Below, piece after piece: positions 49,317 through 57,643 of a stretch of 62,108 nt of DNA. The stretch is from an uncultured Bacteroidales bacterium (GTDB taxonomy: Bacteria > Bacteroidota > Bacteroidia > Bacteroidales > Paludibacteraceae). The notes under the pieces are model-generated. The model ran no database searches. It was not told the DNA's origin and saw only the letters and a program-made list of their open reading frames with translations. Position 1 is the stretch's first letter. Each line of letters opens with the position of its first letter. The position numbers and the translations under genes were made by a program. The stretch lies in NCBI GenBank assembly GCA_900321605.1, contig ONWR01000008.1, forward strand, positions 1 to 62,108. The letters are read 5' to 3'.

Positions 49317-51650
49317 TTATTCTTTCTTCTCTAAATCATAACGGAAACCGAGATAGATCTTCCATCCTGTTGTAGGCGCACAGACCATGGAAGCATCGAA
49401 ATCTGCGCCGTACGGATGAAAACTGTCGATAATAGGATTCGCTTGTTTAAAATTCGTCATATTCTCTGCGCCGAGGTAGAGACTGCAAGAACGGAAATAC
49501 TTGGTGATCTGCGCCATGAGTTGCGGATACCACGAGATCTCTTTAGGCGTACCGTACCCACCGCGATAATCGCCCATCGCCGTAAAACCATCGGGCATTC
49601 GGCTGATTCCGTTGAACTGCGCGGTGACATCAAATTGCCATTTTTTGAGAGGCGTCTGGTAAGAGGTAGTGATGACGCCTTTGAAACGGTTCGTGAGGGC
49701 TTTGGTTCGCAAGCGGGCTTGTCCTTCGGCATTGATCGTGGTCTGCTTGACATCCGTCCAACGGAAAGCAGCGGTCCAAGTCCAACCTCGCAGTACTTCG
49801 ATACTTGCCTCTACCTGCGCACAATGGGCAAAAGACTTCGCTCCCGAGAGGTCTTTTTGGTTGTAGATATGTACCGCGTGTTTGTCTTGGTCAAGATCCA
49901 CAATAAGCGAATTGAGGAAATGGGTGTAGTAATACTCCGCCGAGAGTTGTAACTGCTTGTTTCCAAGGGGAATATAGAACGTAGTAGAGACACCCGTGTT
50001 CACAGCTCTCTCCTGCTTGATCTCGTCCGCAAGCGAAAGGACACGACTTGAAGGAAGGATAAACGAGTTATCCGCAATCGTGTTCGGCGAACGATACCCC
50101 ATACCTGCACTTCCGCGTAGCGTCCACCACGAGAAAGGCGAATAACGGACATTCATTCGCGGTGTGAAGAAGAAACCATGTTTGGTAGAATAATCCGCAC
50201 GAATACCTGCTACCAAAGAGAGCTTATCCGCGTATTTATAGCTATACTCGGCAAAGATACCCGGCGTCAACTCCTGACGATCCAACTGAAAGTTTGTAGG
50301 TTCAGAAGTTTGAAGGTTTGAAGATTTCAAGATCTCAAGATCTTCGTTGTATTTATCGTAGTTGATGGAGAGACCGGCAGAGAGACGATGGTCATTGTCA
50401 ATCAGCCCTGCGCCTTCCCAGTTACCCTGATAGATGGCATTGAGATAGGCGTTGAGTTGGTTCGCTTTCCACGTGCGCGTACCATATGTATTATCCAGAT
50501 TATGATAGCTGACGGCGGTGATGAGGGCGATAGAAGAACCGGACTCTTCATCGAAGACATAGCCGTTCTTGAGGAATCCCTCTACGCGCCAAGTGTTGAG
50601 GTCTATATGGTAAGGATTGACAATAGAGTCCGCCCTTTGACCACCTCTTCGACGATCGTACAGACCGCGCACGAAAGCCTGAAAGGTATAGTCGCCATGC
50701 TTGAAGAACCAACGGTTAGCGAGGTTAGCGTTCTGCACTTTCGGCATATCGAGGAAAGAGTCTTTGTTCTCATCCATTCCATGAAAACTACCACCGTAAT
50801 GGGCAAGAATTCCCGTGTACAACGACTCATGGTGGCAATGCTCATCGTGGCGATGATGCTTTTCCTGATCGTGTTCCTTGAGAGGAATCTTCCAACCTCC
50901 CATGATATTCGCTTCCGTCATGGTCTCACTATTGACCATGAGGTTGACAGAGAGCGGGTTTTGCGTTTGGGGTTTGAGCAGCTCCACATTGATCTGACCC
51001 GAGGTAGCCTCGTAGCCGTTGATGACCGAAGAGGTACCTTTGCTGACTTGGATAGAACTCATCCACGAACCCGGGATATATTCCAAACCGAAATTCTGCG
51101 CCAAACCTCGTACGGCAGGGGTGTTCTCCTGAATGAGCTGCACGTACGTACCGCTCAGACCGAGCAGACGGATCTGTTTAGCTCCCGTAGCCGCATCGGA
51201 ATAAGCAACATCCACCGAGGCGTTGGTCTCAAAGGCTTCGCTGAGGTTACAACAAGCTGCACGGCAGAGTTCTTCTGTACCGATGGTCTGTGTATCGAAT
51301 GCCGACGTACGGCTCTTGAGGACTCCCATTTTCCGTTCGGTAATGGTCACCTCGTCCAAGACCGCTTCGTCAATAAGGACGATGGTGAGGGGTTGACGGT
51401 TGAGAACGGTGATGGTATCGTTATGACAACCGACGAAAGATGCCACAAGGCGGTTCGTGGATTTAGTAGGCATGAGGGTGAAGGAGCCGTCCAAGTCCGC
51501 AGCAACACCTATACCGGTTCCCGACCAATAGACATTCGCACCCACCAAAGGCTCGCCGTGTTCATCCAACACGACACCCGTTACCTGTGCTTGCAAACAG
51601 GCATACGCTCCTACCCCAATGATTATCAGGAATATTATAAATCTTCTCAT
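49317..51650 (-). CDS. TonB-dependent receptor with His-rich loop, probably metal-related
   Basis: The 777-residue protein has a signal peptide (RRFIIFLIIIGVGAYACLQA), an N-terminal carboxypeptidase-like beta domain (VTGVVLDEHGEPLVGANVYW), a plug (LDEVTITERKMGVLKSRTSA, AVRGLAQNFGLEYIPGSWMS) and a barrel ending KIYLGFRYDLEKKE. A loop at about residues 254-271 reads KEHDQEKHHRHDEHCHHES. Such His-rich TonB receptors in Bacteroidales tend to occur with copper or zinc genes, so metal transport is inferred. A GTTTGAAG word insertion encodes SSNLQTSEPTNFQ at about residues 440-456. Confidence 0.85.
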   Translation of the reverse strand: MRRFIIFLIIIGVGAYACLQAQVTGVVLDEHGEPLVGANVYWSGTGIGVAADLDGSFTLMPTKSTNRLVASFVGCHNDTITVLNRQPLTIVLIDEAVLDEVTITERKMGVLKSRTSAFDTQTIGTEELCRAACCNLSEAFETNASVDVAYSDAATGAKQIRLLGLSGTYVQLIQENTPAVRGLAQNFGLEYIPGSWMSSIQVSKGTSSVINGYEATSGQINVELLKPQTQNPLSVNLMVNSETMTEANIMGGWKIPLKEHDQEKHHRHDEHCHHESLYTGILAHYGGSFHGMDENKDSFLDMPKVQNANLANRWFFKHGDYTFQAFVRGLYDRRRGGQRADSIVNPYHIDLNTWRVEGFLKNGYVFDEESGSSIALITAVSYHNLDNTYGTRTWKANQLNAYLNAIYQGNWEGAGLIDNDHRLSAGLSINYDKYNEDLEILKSSNLQTSEPTNFQLDRQELTPGIFAEYSYKYADKLSLVAGIRADYSTKHGFFFTPRMNVRYSPFSWWTLRGSAGMGYRSPNTIADNSFILPSSRVLSLADEIKQERAVNTGVSTTFYIPLGNKQLQLSAEYYYTHFLNSLIVDLDQDKHAVHIYNQKDLSGAKSFAHCAQVEASIEVLRGWTWTAAFRWTDVKQTTINAEGQARLRTKALTNRFKGVITTSYQTPLKKWQFDVTAQFNGISRMPDGFTAMGDYRGGYGTPKEISWYPQLMAQITKYFRSCSLYLGAENMTNFKQANPIIDSFHPYGADFDASMVCAPTTGWKIYLGFRYDLEKKE
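50306..50345. repeat. AAGTTTGA / AAGATCTC words inside the TonB receptor
   Basis: Period-8 words (AAGTTTGA, AGGTTTGA, AGATTTCA, AGATCTCA, AGATC) in frame between two barrel strands. Confidence 0.7.
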
Positions 51651-51672
51651 ACAATCTATTCAAAAAACGGGT

Positions 51673-51704
51673 GCAAAATTACTGCTTTTCAGTGACATAC
51701 GCAA
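51673..51704 (-). promoter_or_regulatory. Promoter of the second TonB receptor gene
   Basis: Minus strand: TTGC from 51704, spacer beginning GTATGTCACTG, TAATTTTGC at 51681-51673. The AATCCC palindrome (51703-51723) abuts the -33 box. Confidence 0.75.
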
Positions 51705-51748
51705 TCCCTAAAAATGGGGAATTAGCATAAATTTGCAGAATTTTGCGT

Positions 51749-51781
51749 GCAAAGATACAAAAAAATTTGCAGGTATGCAAA
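51749..51781 (-). promoter_or_regulatory. Second minus-strand promoter, overlapping a plus-strand one
   Basis: Minus strand: TTTG from 51781 and TATCTTTGC at 51757-51749, 20-base spacing. It shares TTTGCAGGTATGCAAA (51766-51781) with the divergent promoter of the acyloxyacyl hydrolase gene and would transcribe toward the TonB receptor. Confidence 0.7.
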
Positions 51782-51798
51782 AAAAAGTGTAATTTTGC
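51766..51798 (+). promoter_or_regulatory. Acyloxyacyl hydrolase gene promoter
   Basis: TTTG 51766-51769 and TAATTTTGC 51790-51798 with 20-base spacing. It sets the gene start at ATG 51806. Confidence 0.8.
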
Positions 51799-51805
51799 AG
51801 CCAAT

Positions 51806-53119
51806 ATGAAGAAAATCGTTGTTTTTATAGCTTTATTGTTCGGCAGTTTGGCTCTTTTTGCGCTGCCCCATTACCAGTTGGCGTACCGTTTGAGCGGTAC
51901 CGGAGGAATGATGATGAAGGACGGAAAAGTAGATCCGTTCATCCAAAGGCCTGTATTAGGCGGTAGTTTTGCCGTGGAGTTTCTGCCGACGGGCAGATGG
52001 CACTGTTTGCAGCAATGGAACAATGCGTCCATCGGTGTGGGCGTCAGTTATCTGAATCTGGGCAACGAAGCCAAACTCGGTTCCGCTTTTACGGCGTACG
52101 GGTACATGAATCAGCCTTTCTATAACGGGAAGCATTTCCGCATCGGTCTTCGTCCGACGGTCGGTTTGGCGGCTGTTACCAAACGCTATTCAAACACGTA
52201 CGAGGGTACCCATAAATACCAAGACCACGAGGGAGCCAACTGGTCTATCGGTTCTATTCTGAATGCCTATTTGGCGCTTGACCTGTATATGGATTTCCCG
52301 ATTAAAGATGGTTTTGAGATCACACTTTCGGGAGGTTGGCATCACATCTCCAACGGCTCGATGATGCACCCGAACGCAGGGTATAATATCTTCGGTGGAG
52401 AAATCGGGTTGAGATACAAGCCGAAGGACGAAGGAACAATGGACAATGGACAAAGGACAAAGGACGAGGAGCCGAAACCGGATGTGCCGAGGAAGTTATA
52501 CGACGGTGTGGATAAGAAATGGGCTGTGGAGATCAGTGCTACAGGAGGCGCAAAGCAGAACTACTACGGCGATAACCGCAACGGACAGAAGTTCTTCGGC
52601 GTAGCGAGTCTCAAAGCCGCAGCTTATTGGGTGCCGCTATCTATCTTCCGCATCGGAGGCGGTGTAGATGCTTTCTACGATGGTTATTATGCCTGCGTGA
52701 GTGAAGATTATGCCAAATTGCCCGGGAATGAAGGTGCGACCGTGACGTATTTTGGGAAGACGTATTTGAAGGAAAGCAATGTGAAGAACTGCTTCCGAGT
52801 AGGTATCAGTATTCAGCCTGAGTTTATCATCGGCAATCTGACGGCAGGTATTCATGTGGGATTCTATGTCTTTGACCCCGTGAAGAACTTAGAGCCGTAT
52901 AAAAAAGCCGAAGCGGCTGACCAAAATGGCAAGCCGCTCAAGAGAGGAGTCTTCTATGGCTATGATTTCTCGAAAGCCAGCAATTATCAGGACGGATGGT
53001 GTTATATGCAGTTCGTGCTGAAATACCACGTGCTTGACCATCTGTTTGTACAGTTAGGATTGAAGACACATGGCGTGCGGGCTGAGTTCATCGATGCCGG
53101 AATAGGAGTCGCGTTTTAA
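51806..53119 (+). CDS. Acyloxyacyl hydrolase / PagL-like outer-membrane barrel
   Basis: The 437-residue protein has a signal peptide (MKKIVVFIALLFGSLALFAL) and a first barrel-like half with the lipid A deacylase motif GWHHISNGSMMHPNAGYNIF (His, Ser-Asn-Gly as in PagL). A second half (about 225-437) repeats barrel strands (WAVEISATGGAKQNYYGDNR, FRVGISIQPEFIIGNLTAGI) and ends GLKTHGVRAEFIDAGIGVAF. PagL-type enzymes remove the 3-O acyl chain of lipid A. GGACAAW heptamers (52433-52470) encode GTMDNGQRTKDEE between the halves. Confidence 0.8.
   Translation: MKKIVVFIALLFGSLALFALPHYQLAYRLSGTGGMMMKDGKVDPFIQRPVLGGSFAVEFLPTGRWHCLQQWNNASIGVGVSYLNLGNEAKLGSAFTAYGYMNQPFYNGKHFRIGLRPTVGLAAVTKRYSNTYEGTHKYQDHEGANWSIGSILNAYLALDLYMDFPIKDGFEITLSGGWHHISNGSMMHPNAGYNIFGGEIGLRYKPKDEGTMDNGQRTKDEEPKPDVPRKLYDGVDKKWAVEISATGGAKQNYYGDNRNGQKFFGVASLKAAAYWVPLSIFRIGGGVDAFYDGYYACVSEDYAKLPGNEGATVTYFGKTYLKESNVKNCFRVGISIQPEFIIGNLTAGIHVGFYVFDPVKNLEPYKKAEAADQNGKPLKRGVFYGYDFSKASNYQDGWCYMQFVLKYHVLDHLFVQLGLKTHGVRAEFIDAGIGVAF
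52433..52470 (+). repeat. GGACAAW heptamers in the acyloxyacyl hydrolase gene
   Basis: GGAACAAT, GGACAAT, GGACAAA, GGACAAA, GGACGAG with period 7 at the junction of the two halves; shares words with the pdxA 3' end. Confidence 0.85.
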
Positions 53120-54345
53120 TTAACGCTCAGCAGTTTATCTTCGATGAGATAGACGATCTCGACGGGGATACCATGATCCACGAGGGCTCGTCTGTCCGGA
53201 CGGAAGAGCGCGAAGAACTCCTTGGAGTTTTTGCACAGCGTGCGCGCCTGACGGTAGGTCTCGTACGCCATCATCCGGTCGCCTTTTAATAGGAGGCAGT
53301 GACCGTAGTTGATATAATCCTTAGGCGAATTACTACCCTTTCGCAAGTGGCGAACGAGCCAAGACGATGCCTCTTCTATATGCTCCCAAAGGAGATCCAT
53401 GCGTCCGATGGAGAGGTACGCAAAAGCGATCGCACGAACACGATCTTGGTCATCGCCAACCAATTCGCTATATACCCACGTATCGGGAAGGATTTCTATC
53501 AGACCCTGCATATATTCCTGTTCCGAAGCAGGCACCCATGAGACGACACCCTCCATACTATCGTCCGAGCCGGTGAGCTCGAGTAAGTTACGCAGTTCCT
53601 CTGGCAGATCATCGATAGTCATCTCGCCGGAGGAGATTCGTTCCTGCCAACTGGTTTTGCAGGAACTGATCATAGCTCCCAAGATCCGGAATGCTTCTTC
53701 TGCATCATCGTCGTGCTCATGAATAGCTTCGAGAAAAGCGTTTTGTATTTCCGGGAAATAATCTATGCGAACATCGTAGTGCGCCAACAAGATGATAACA
53801 TTCGCCAGACACTGCTCAGCGACCACTTCATTCGCGCCGTTGATACCTTCGATGAGGGCAAAGAGGGCTTGTTCGTTGAACGCCTCACGTATATTTTTCG
53901 CCAAAGAAGCGACGGCCAACAAAGCGACTGCTGAGTAGTTCGAGTCGTTATTGACCTCCCGAAACCATTTCCAGTCCTCCTCCGTGAAACGCGGACAATA
54001 GGAGAAATACTGCAAGATAGACTGATGACTCTGTTTGTTAAAACCATGCATCTCGGGCGCAATGCCCCGTTTGAGACGTATATCGAGATAAACAGCATCG
54101 GTCAAGCGATACGTGTCGCCGGTGAGACCGTCCAAGATCTCATCGCCTTTGGGATCATCGGAGGTCAACCATTCGGCAAAGAGCTTGTTATACTGCTCCT
54201 CGATATCGCTATACGCCTGTTCGTAAGGGTTATTCTCCCCTAACTCATTCATCCATGCACGTATGATGACGAGCGCATGATCAATCATACGCTCACCCAA
54301 AGCACGCTCAATCGTTATTATTTGATCCGTTAAAGTTTGCGCCAT
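53116..54345 (-). CDS. Unrecognised helical-repeat protein
   Basis: The 409-residue protein has no signal peptide or membrane segment and is almost wholly alpha-helical, acidic and TPR/HEAT-like: FNEQALFALIEGINGANEVV, ANVIILLAHYDVRIDYFPEI and KDYINYGHCLLLKGDRMMAY with a TPR-like ETYRQARTLC. I do not recognise a characterised family. It follows the glycosyltransferase gene with a one-base overlap, so the two are probably translated together. The stop overlaps the convergent hydrolase stop by four bases. Confidence 0.6.
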   Translation of the reverse strand: MAQTLTDQIITIERALGERMIDHALVIIRAWMNELGENNPYEQAYSDIEEQYNKLFAEWLTSDDPKGDEILDGLTGDTYRLTDAVYLDIRLKRGIAPEMHGFNKQSHQSILQYFSYCPRFTEEDWKWFREVNNDSNYSAVALLAVASLAKNIREAFNEQALFALIEGINGANEVVAEQCLANVIILLAHYDVRIDYFPEIQNAFLEAIHEHDDDAEEAFRILGAMISSCKTSWQERISSGEMTIDDLPEELRNLLELTGSDDSMEGVVSWVPASEQEYMQGLIEILPDTWVYSELVGDDQDRVRAIAFAYLSIGRMDLLWEHIEEASSWLVRHLRKGSNSPKDYINYGHCLLLKGDRMMAYETYRQARTLCKNSKEFFALFRPDRRALVDHGIPVEIVYLIEDKLLSVN

Positions 54346-55310
54346 TAGATCTCTTCTTTGATCAAGTAGTCGTTACGTGAAGGCGAATTGCGGATAACTA
54401 ACTCTGCCAAGAATCCAGCGAGGAAGAGCATGCAACCGAGGATCATCATCAGTATAGCTATGTGGAAATACGGATTAACACCTACCAACATGGCGGGTAC
54501 ACCGTTAGAGAGGGCATAGAGCTTCATGCTGCCCACTATGAGGACTGCCACAAAACCGATGAAGAACATCAGACTGCCCACCAAACCGAAGAAATGCATC
54601 GGTTGTTTGCCGAACTTATTGAGGAACCACAAGGTCATCAGATCCAGATAGCCGTTGACGAAGCGGTTGAGACCGAACTTACTGGTACCGAACTCACGTT
54701 TGCGATGCTGTACCACTTTCTCGCCGATTTTGGTAAAACCGGCGTTCTTCGCCAAGTACGGGATATACCGGTGCATCTCTGAGAAGACCTCAATATTCTT
54801 CACCACCTCCTTGCGGTACGCTTTCAAGCCGCAGTTCATATCGTGCAAGGGAATACCGGTAACACGACGCGCTGTAGCGTTGAAGAGTTTGGAAGGCAGG
54901 TTCTTGGTCAGTTTGTTATCAAAACGTTTTTGCTTCCAACCGCTCACAAGATCAAAACCGTCTTCTGTGATCATCCGATAGAGCTCGGGGATCTCATCTG
55001 GACTATCCTGCAGGTCAGCATCCATGGTGATAACCACATCGCCCTGCGCTGCCTTGAAACCGCAGTACAGCGCCGCACTCTTACCATAGTTGCGACGGAA
55101 ACAGATACCTCGCACAATGCCTTCTTTTAATTTTTCATTTTTAATTTTTAATTCCTCTATGACATCCCATGAATCGTCGGTAGAACCGTCGTTCACAAAA
55201 ATAACCTCGTAGGAAAACTTATTTTCCTTCATCACGCGTGCAATCCACTCATAGAGTTTCGGCAGCGATTCCGCCTCATTAAAAAGAGGCACTATAATTG
55301 AAATATCCAT
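54345..55310 (-). CDS. Family 2 glycosyltransferase, DPM1/GtrB-like
   Basis: Start at ATG 55310 (MDISIIVPLFNEAESLPKLY). The 321-residue protein has the GT-A domain with FVNDGSTDDSW, VVITMDADLQDSPDEIPELY (D-x-D) and LVSGWKQKR, and two C-terminal membrane helices (FGLVGSLMFFIGFVAVLIVG, FHIAILMMILGCMLFLAGFL). Relatives transfer a sugar to polyprenyl phosphate. Residues about 64-73 (KIKNEKLKEG) are encoded by TTTTTAA words (55125-55154) inserted between helix and strand. Confidence 0.9.
   Translation of the reverse strand: MDISIIVPLFNEAESLPKLYEWIARVMKENKFSYEVIFVNDGSTDDSWDVIEELKIKNEKLKEGIVRGICFRRNYGKSAALYCGFKAAQGDVVITMDADLQDSPDEIPELYRMITEDGFDLVSGWKQKRFDNKLTKNLPSKLFNATARRVTGIPLHDMNCGLKAYRKEVVKNIEVFSEMHRYIPYLAKNAGFTKIGEKVVQHRKREFGTSKFGLNRFVNGYLDLMTLWFLNKFGKQPMHFFGLVGSLMFFIGFVAVLIVGSMKLYALSNGVPAMLVGVNPYFHIAILMMILGCMLFLAGFLAELVIRNSPSRNDYLIKEEI
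55125..55154. repeat. TTTTTAA words inside the glycosyltransferase gene
   Basis: TTTTAATTTTTCATTTTTAA continues with TTTTTAATTC. The reverse complement is the AATTAAA vocabulary of 18517-18556 and 45799-45824. Confidence 0.75.
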
Positions 55311-55353
55311 ATTCTTAACCAAGGTACGATTGTTTCTAAAAACCTTTGCGGCT

Positions 55354-55385
55354 GCAAAGGTACTACAAAAATTGCACATATGCAA
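55354..55385 (-). promoter_or_regulatory. Glycosyltransferase gene promoter
   Basis: Minus strand: TTTGCATATGTGCAA from about 55386 and TACCTTTGC at 55362-55354. The longest frame (to 55385) begins here and was shortened. Confidence 0.85.
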
Positions 55386-55463
55386 ATAAAAATGGATTTT
55401 TTTGAGAAAAATACGACGCTTTTTATAAGATGCAATTTTTATTGGACGCTTTTTTGATATTTA

Positions 55464-55496
55464 TTTGCATATTTCAAAAAAAAGCAGTATCTTTGC
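55464..55496 (+). promoter_or_regulatory. Promoter of the five-repeat protein gene
   Basis: TTTG 55464-55467 and TATCTTTGC 55488-55496; the spacer begins CATATTTCAAAAAAAAGCAG, followed by a 72-base leader. Confidence 0.8.
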
Positions 55497-55568
55497 ACCG
55501 CAAATTGCTTGAACCGATAGCTTTTGCACAACGAATTATCAAAAACCTTTAATAATTGAAGATTATTT

Positions 55569-57527
55569 ATGAGGAAAATTTTATTTCTTTTATGCGCTGT
55601 GACGATGGTTTTCAGCGTCAATGCCAGACCGCTCAAGGGAGCGAAGACCTTATTCCCTGAGAAAGCGACTTTAACCAAAACGTGGAAAGCCAAACAACAC
55701 CTTGCCGCTTCGGACACTACCCTCACGATGGCAAACATGGTCTCGAAGTTCTATTCGCAGAGCAACGACATGTATGTCCGCTTAGAGGATGAATCAGGTG
55801 ATTTAGCTTTTGTCTTTGATATAGTCTTGGATCCGGGACAGACTCAACTCGTTTCCGGCAAGACCTACACGCTGGCTGACATGCTACCGGCCTATACGAG
55901 AATCGAGGATTACGTGAATATCAAATATATATCCTTCCAGACGGCGGAGTTCACCTATACGCTGGCTCCCGATTCGTCGTTCACTGTTGTTGCTACGGTA
56001 TTGGATGAGAACGACAAGACTTGGCATATATCGTACGCTCAAGGTGCACCGGTGATCTCCTATGCTACGCTCGATCTCAACGGAACGGTCGAGACCATCG
56101 ACGAAGTACAAATGATCACTGCCGCCAATAGTGACTCCACCAGCATGGTTCGTTTGGTTATTGAAACAGACCAGATCCTTGGTTCGTTCACAATGGAGAA
56201 TATATATGATATGTTCAGTGGTATCCTCTATCAAGACGCTGAGTACCGTATTATAGACGCAGCCTTCACGGTGACATACAATGCCAACGATAAAACCTAT
56301 GAGGTTTCCGGCACTCTCAAAGGCGTGAACACTGCAAATCAGACGGATGTAGTCATCTTCACGATCCATTTCCTTTGCCAAGCATCTACTGATCCTTTCC
56401 CGACAGAAGCAAAGGACACCGTGGCGCTCGAATTTAATGAGATCTATGGATTGCAGTACTATGCCGGTTCTGGTGACTATTACATCGTTGCCAAGCGTCC
56501 GGATTACATCCTTACGCTCGATATCCAGACCGACTCGCTGCCGGGCACTTATGAGAAGAAAGATTTTGACAAGGACTACACGCGTCTCATGATGATCAAC
56601 GGCACAGACACCGTCATCCCGGGTACAATCAAGGATGCCAAAGCTACGATTGTTGATATGGAGACCTTCTATAATATCAATGCGGAACTCTACCTTTCGG
56701 ATACCGTCCTCTATCTGTTGCATATGATTTACGCCAAACCGGTAGCTTCGGATACTATCCGTTACACCTTTACCGAGCCGATCATCATCGATGAATATGT
56801 GAACGAATACTATTTCGCAGCCACAGACTCGAACTATCTTCTCCAAATGAACTACAGGAGTTCCTCTATCACCGGTACGTTCACGCAATCAGATATGATC
56901 ATGCGGTATTGCGGTCTGTACAATGCAGCAGACACATCGTTTGTCCCCTATGTAGATTTGGGTCTTGTGGTGACCGAAGATGAAACAGGCTACGACATCA
57001 CAGTCGATTATTTCGCTACGGACTCGCACTACTATATCTTCACCATCCGCAGCAATAAGACGGTAGTGGAAGACACCGTGGATATCTACTTGGAGAATGC
57101 ATTCTTGGAAGACCTTGACATCTATGCGTCTATGTATGGTTTCCAATACTATGTGGAAGCAGCTCCGACGGATTCAAGCTATAAGTTTATGCTGGCTCTG
57201 AAACCGAGTACCCTCGAAGGTTCGTACACCATAGATGACCTCTACCCGATTTATTCTCGCATCAAAATCGGCAAGGACTACTATCAGTTTGTGGACGCCT
57301 CGTTCGAGGTCACCGCAGGTGAAAAAGGCAGTTATACCCTGTCCGGCTATGCTATTGCGAAGAACAACACATGGTATAATTTCGTGATCAAAACCGCCGA
57401 ATCCGCTCAGGGCATTGACGAAGTACAAAGGGACAAAGTACAAAGTACAAAGATCCTCCGCAACGGTCTCCTCCTCATCGAGCGTAACGGCATTCTCTAC
57501 ACCCCCTCCGGTCAGATCGTGAAATAA
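55569..57527 (+). CDS. Secreted five-repeat protein with T9SS-like tail
   Basis: The 652-residue protein has a signal peptide (RKILFLLCAVTMVFSVNA) and five degenerate repeats of about 110-130 residues. Each has a strand pair, a (G)S/TYT-x-x-D-(M/I/L) turn and a Y/F-rich strand set: KTYTLADMLPAYTRI, GSFTMENIYDMFSGI, GTYEKKDFDKDYTRL, GTFTQSDMIMRYCGL, GSYTIDDLYPIYSRI. The C-terminus ILRNGLLLIERNGILYTPSG matches the tail of the 47571-49181 protein, so export by T9SS is likely. The peptide before it (DEVQRDKVQSTK) is encoded by GTACAAA words. Function unknown. Confidence 0.7.
   Translation: MRKILFLLCAVTMVFSVNARPLKGAKTLFPEKATLTKTWKAKQHLAASDTTLTMANMVSKFYSQSNDMYVRLEDESGDLAFVFDIVLDPGQTQLVSGKTYTLADMLPAYTRIEDYVNIKYISFQTAEFTYTLAPDSSFTVVATVLDENDKTWHISYAQGAPVISYATLDLNGTVETIDEVQMITAANSDSTSMVRLVIETDQILGSFTMENIYDMFSGILYQDAEYRIIDAAFTVTYNANDKTYEVSGTLKGVNTANQTDVVIFTIHFLCQASTDPFPTEAKDTVALEFNEIYGLQYYAGSGDYYIVAKRPDYILTLDIQTDSLPGTYEKKDFDKDYTRLMMINGTDTVIPGTIKDAKATIVDMETFYNINAELYLSDTVLYLLHMIYAKPVASDTIRYTFTEPIIIDEYVNEYYFAATDSNYLLQMNYRSSSITGTFTQSDMIMRYCGLYNAADTSFVPYVDLGLVVTEDETGYDITVDYFATDSHYYIFTIRSNKTVVEDTVDIYLENAFLEDLDIYASMYGFQYYVEAAPTDSSYKFMLALKPSTLEGSYTIDDLYPIYSRIKIGKDYYQFVDASFEVTAGEKGSYTLSGYAIAKNNTWYNFVIKTAESAQGIDEVQRDKVQSTKILRNGLLLIERNGILYTPSGQIVK
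57423..57452 (+). repeat. GTACAAA words just before the T9SS-like tail
   Basis: GTACAAA, GGGACAAA, GTACAAA, GTACAAA in frame between the last repeat and the sorting tail; shares words with the alaS insertion. Confidence 0.8.
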
Positions 57528-57546
57528 TTCAAGATCTACGGCATAC

Positions 57547-57578
57547 AAAAAGCACTTCACATCCGTGAGGTGCTTTTT
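57547..57578 (+). terminator. Terminator of the five-repeat protein gene
   Basis: AAAAAGCACTTCAC (57547-57560) pairs with GTGAGGTGCTTTTT (57565-57578) around ATCC with one G-U pair. Confidence 0.9.
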
Positions 57579-57643
57579 GTAGCTCTATATAATTCCCTAC
57601 TCTCTCCCTATTTATGGGAGTTCCTTTTTCACTTCCTCTTTTA

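Noticed and set aside
50388-51695. A 435-codon plus-strand frame opposite the second TonB receptor gene
   Set aside because: Antisense shadow of a clear receptor gene; it ends across that gene's promoter.
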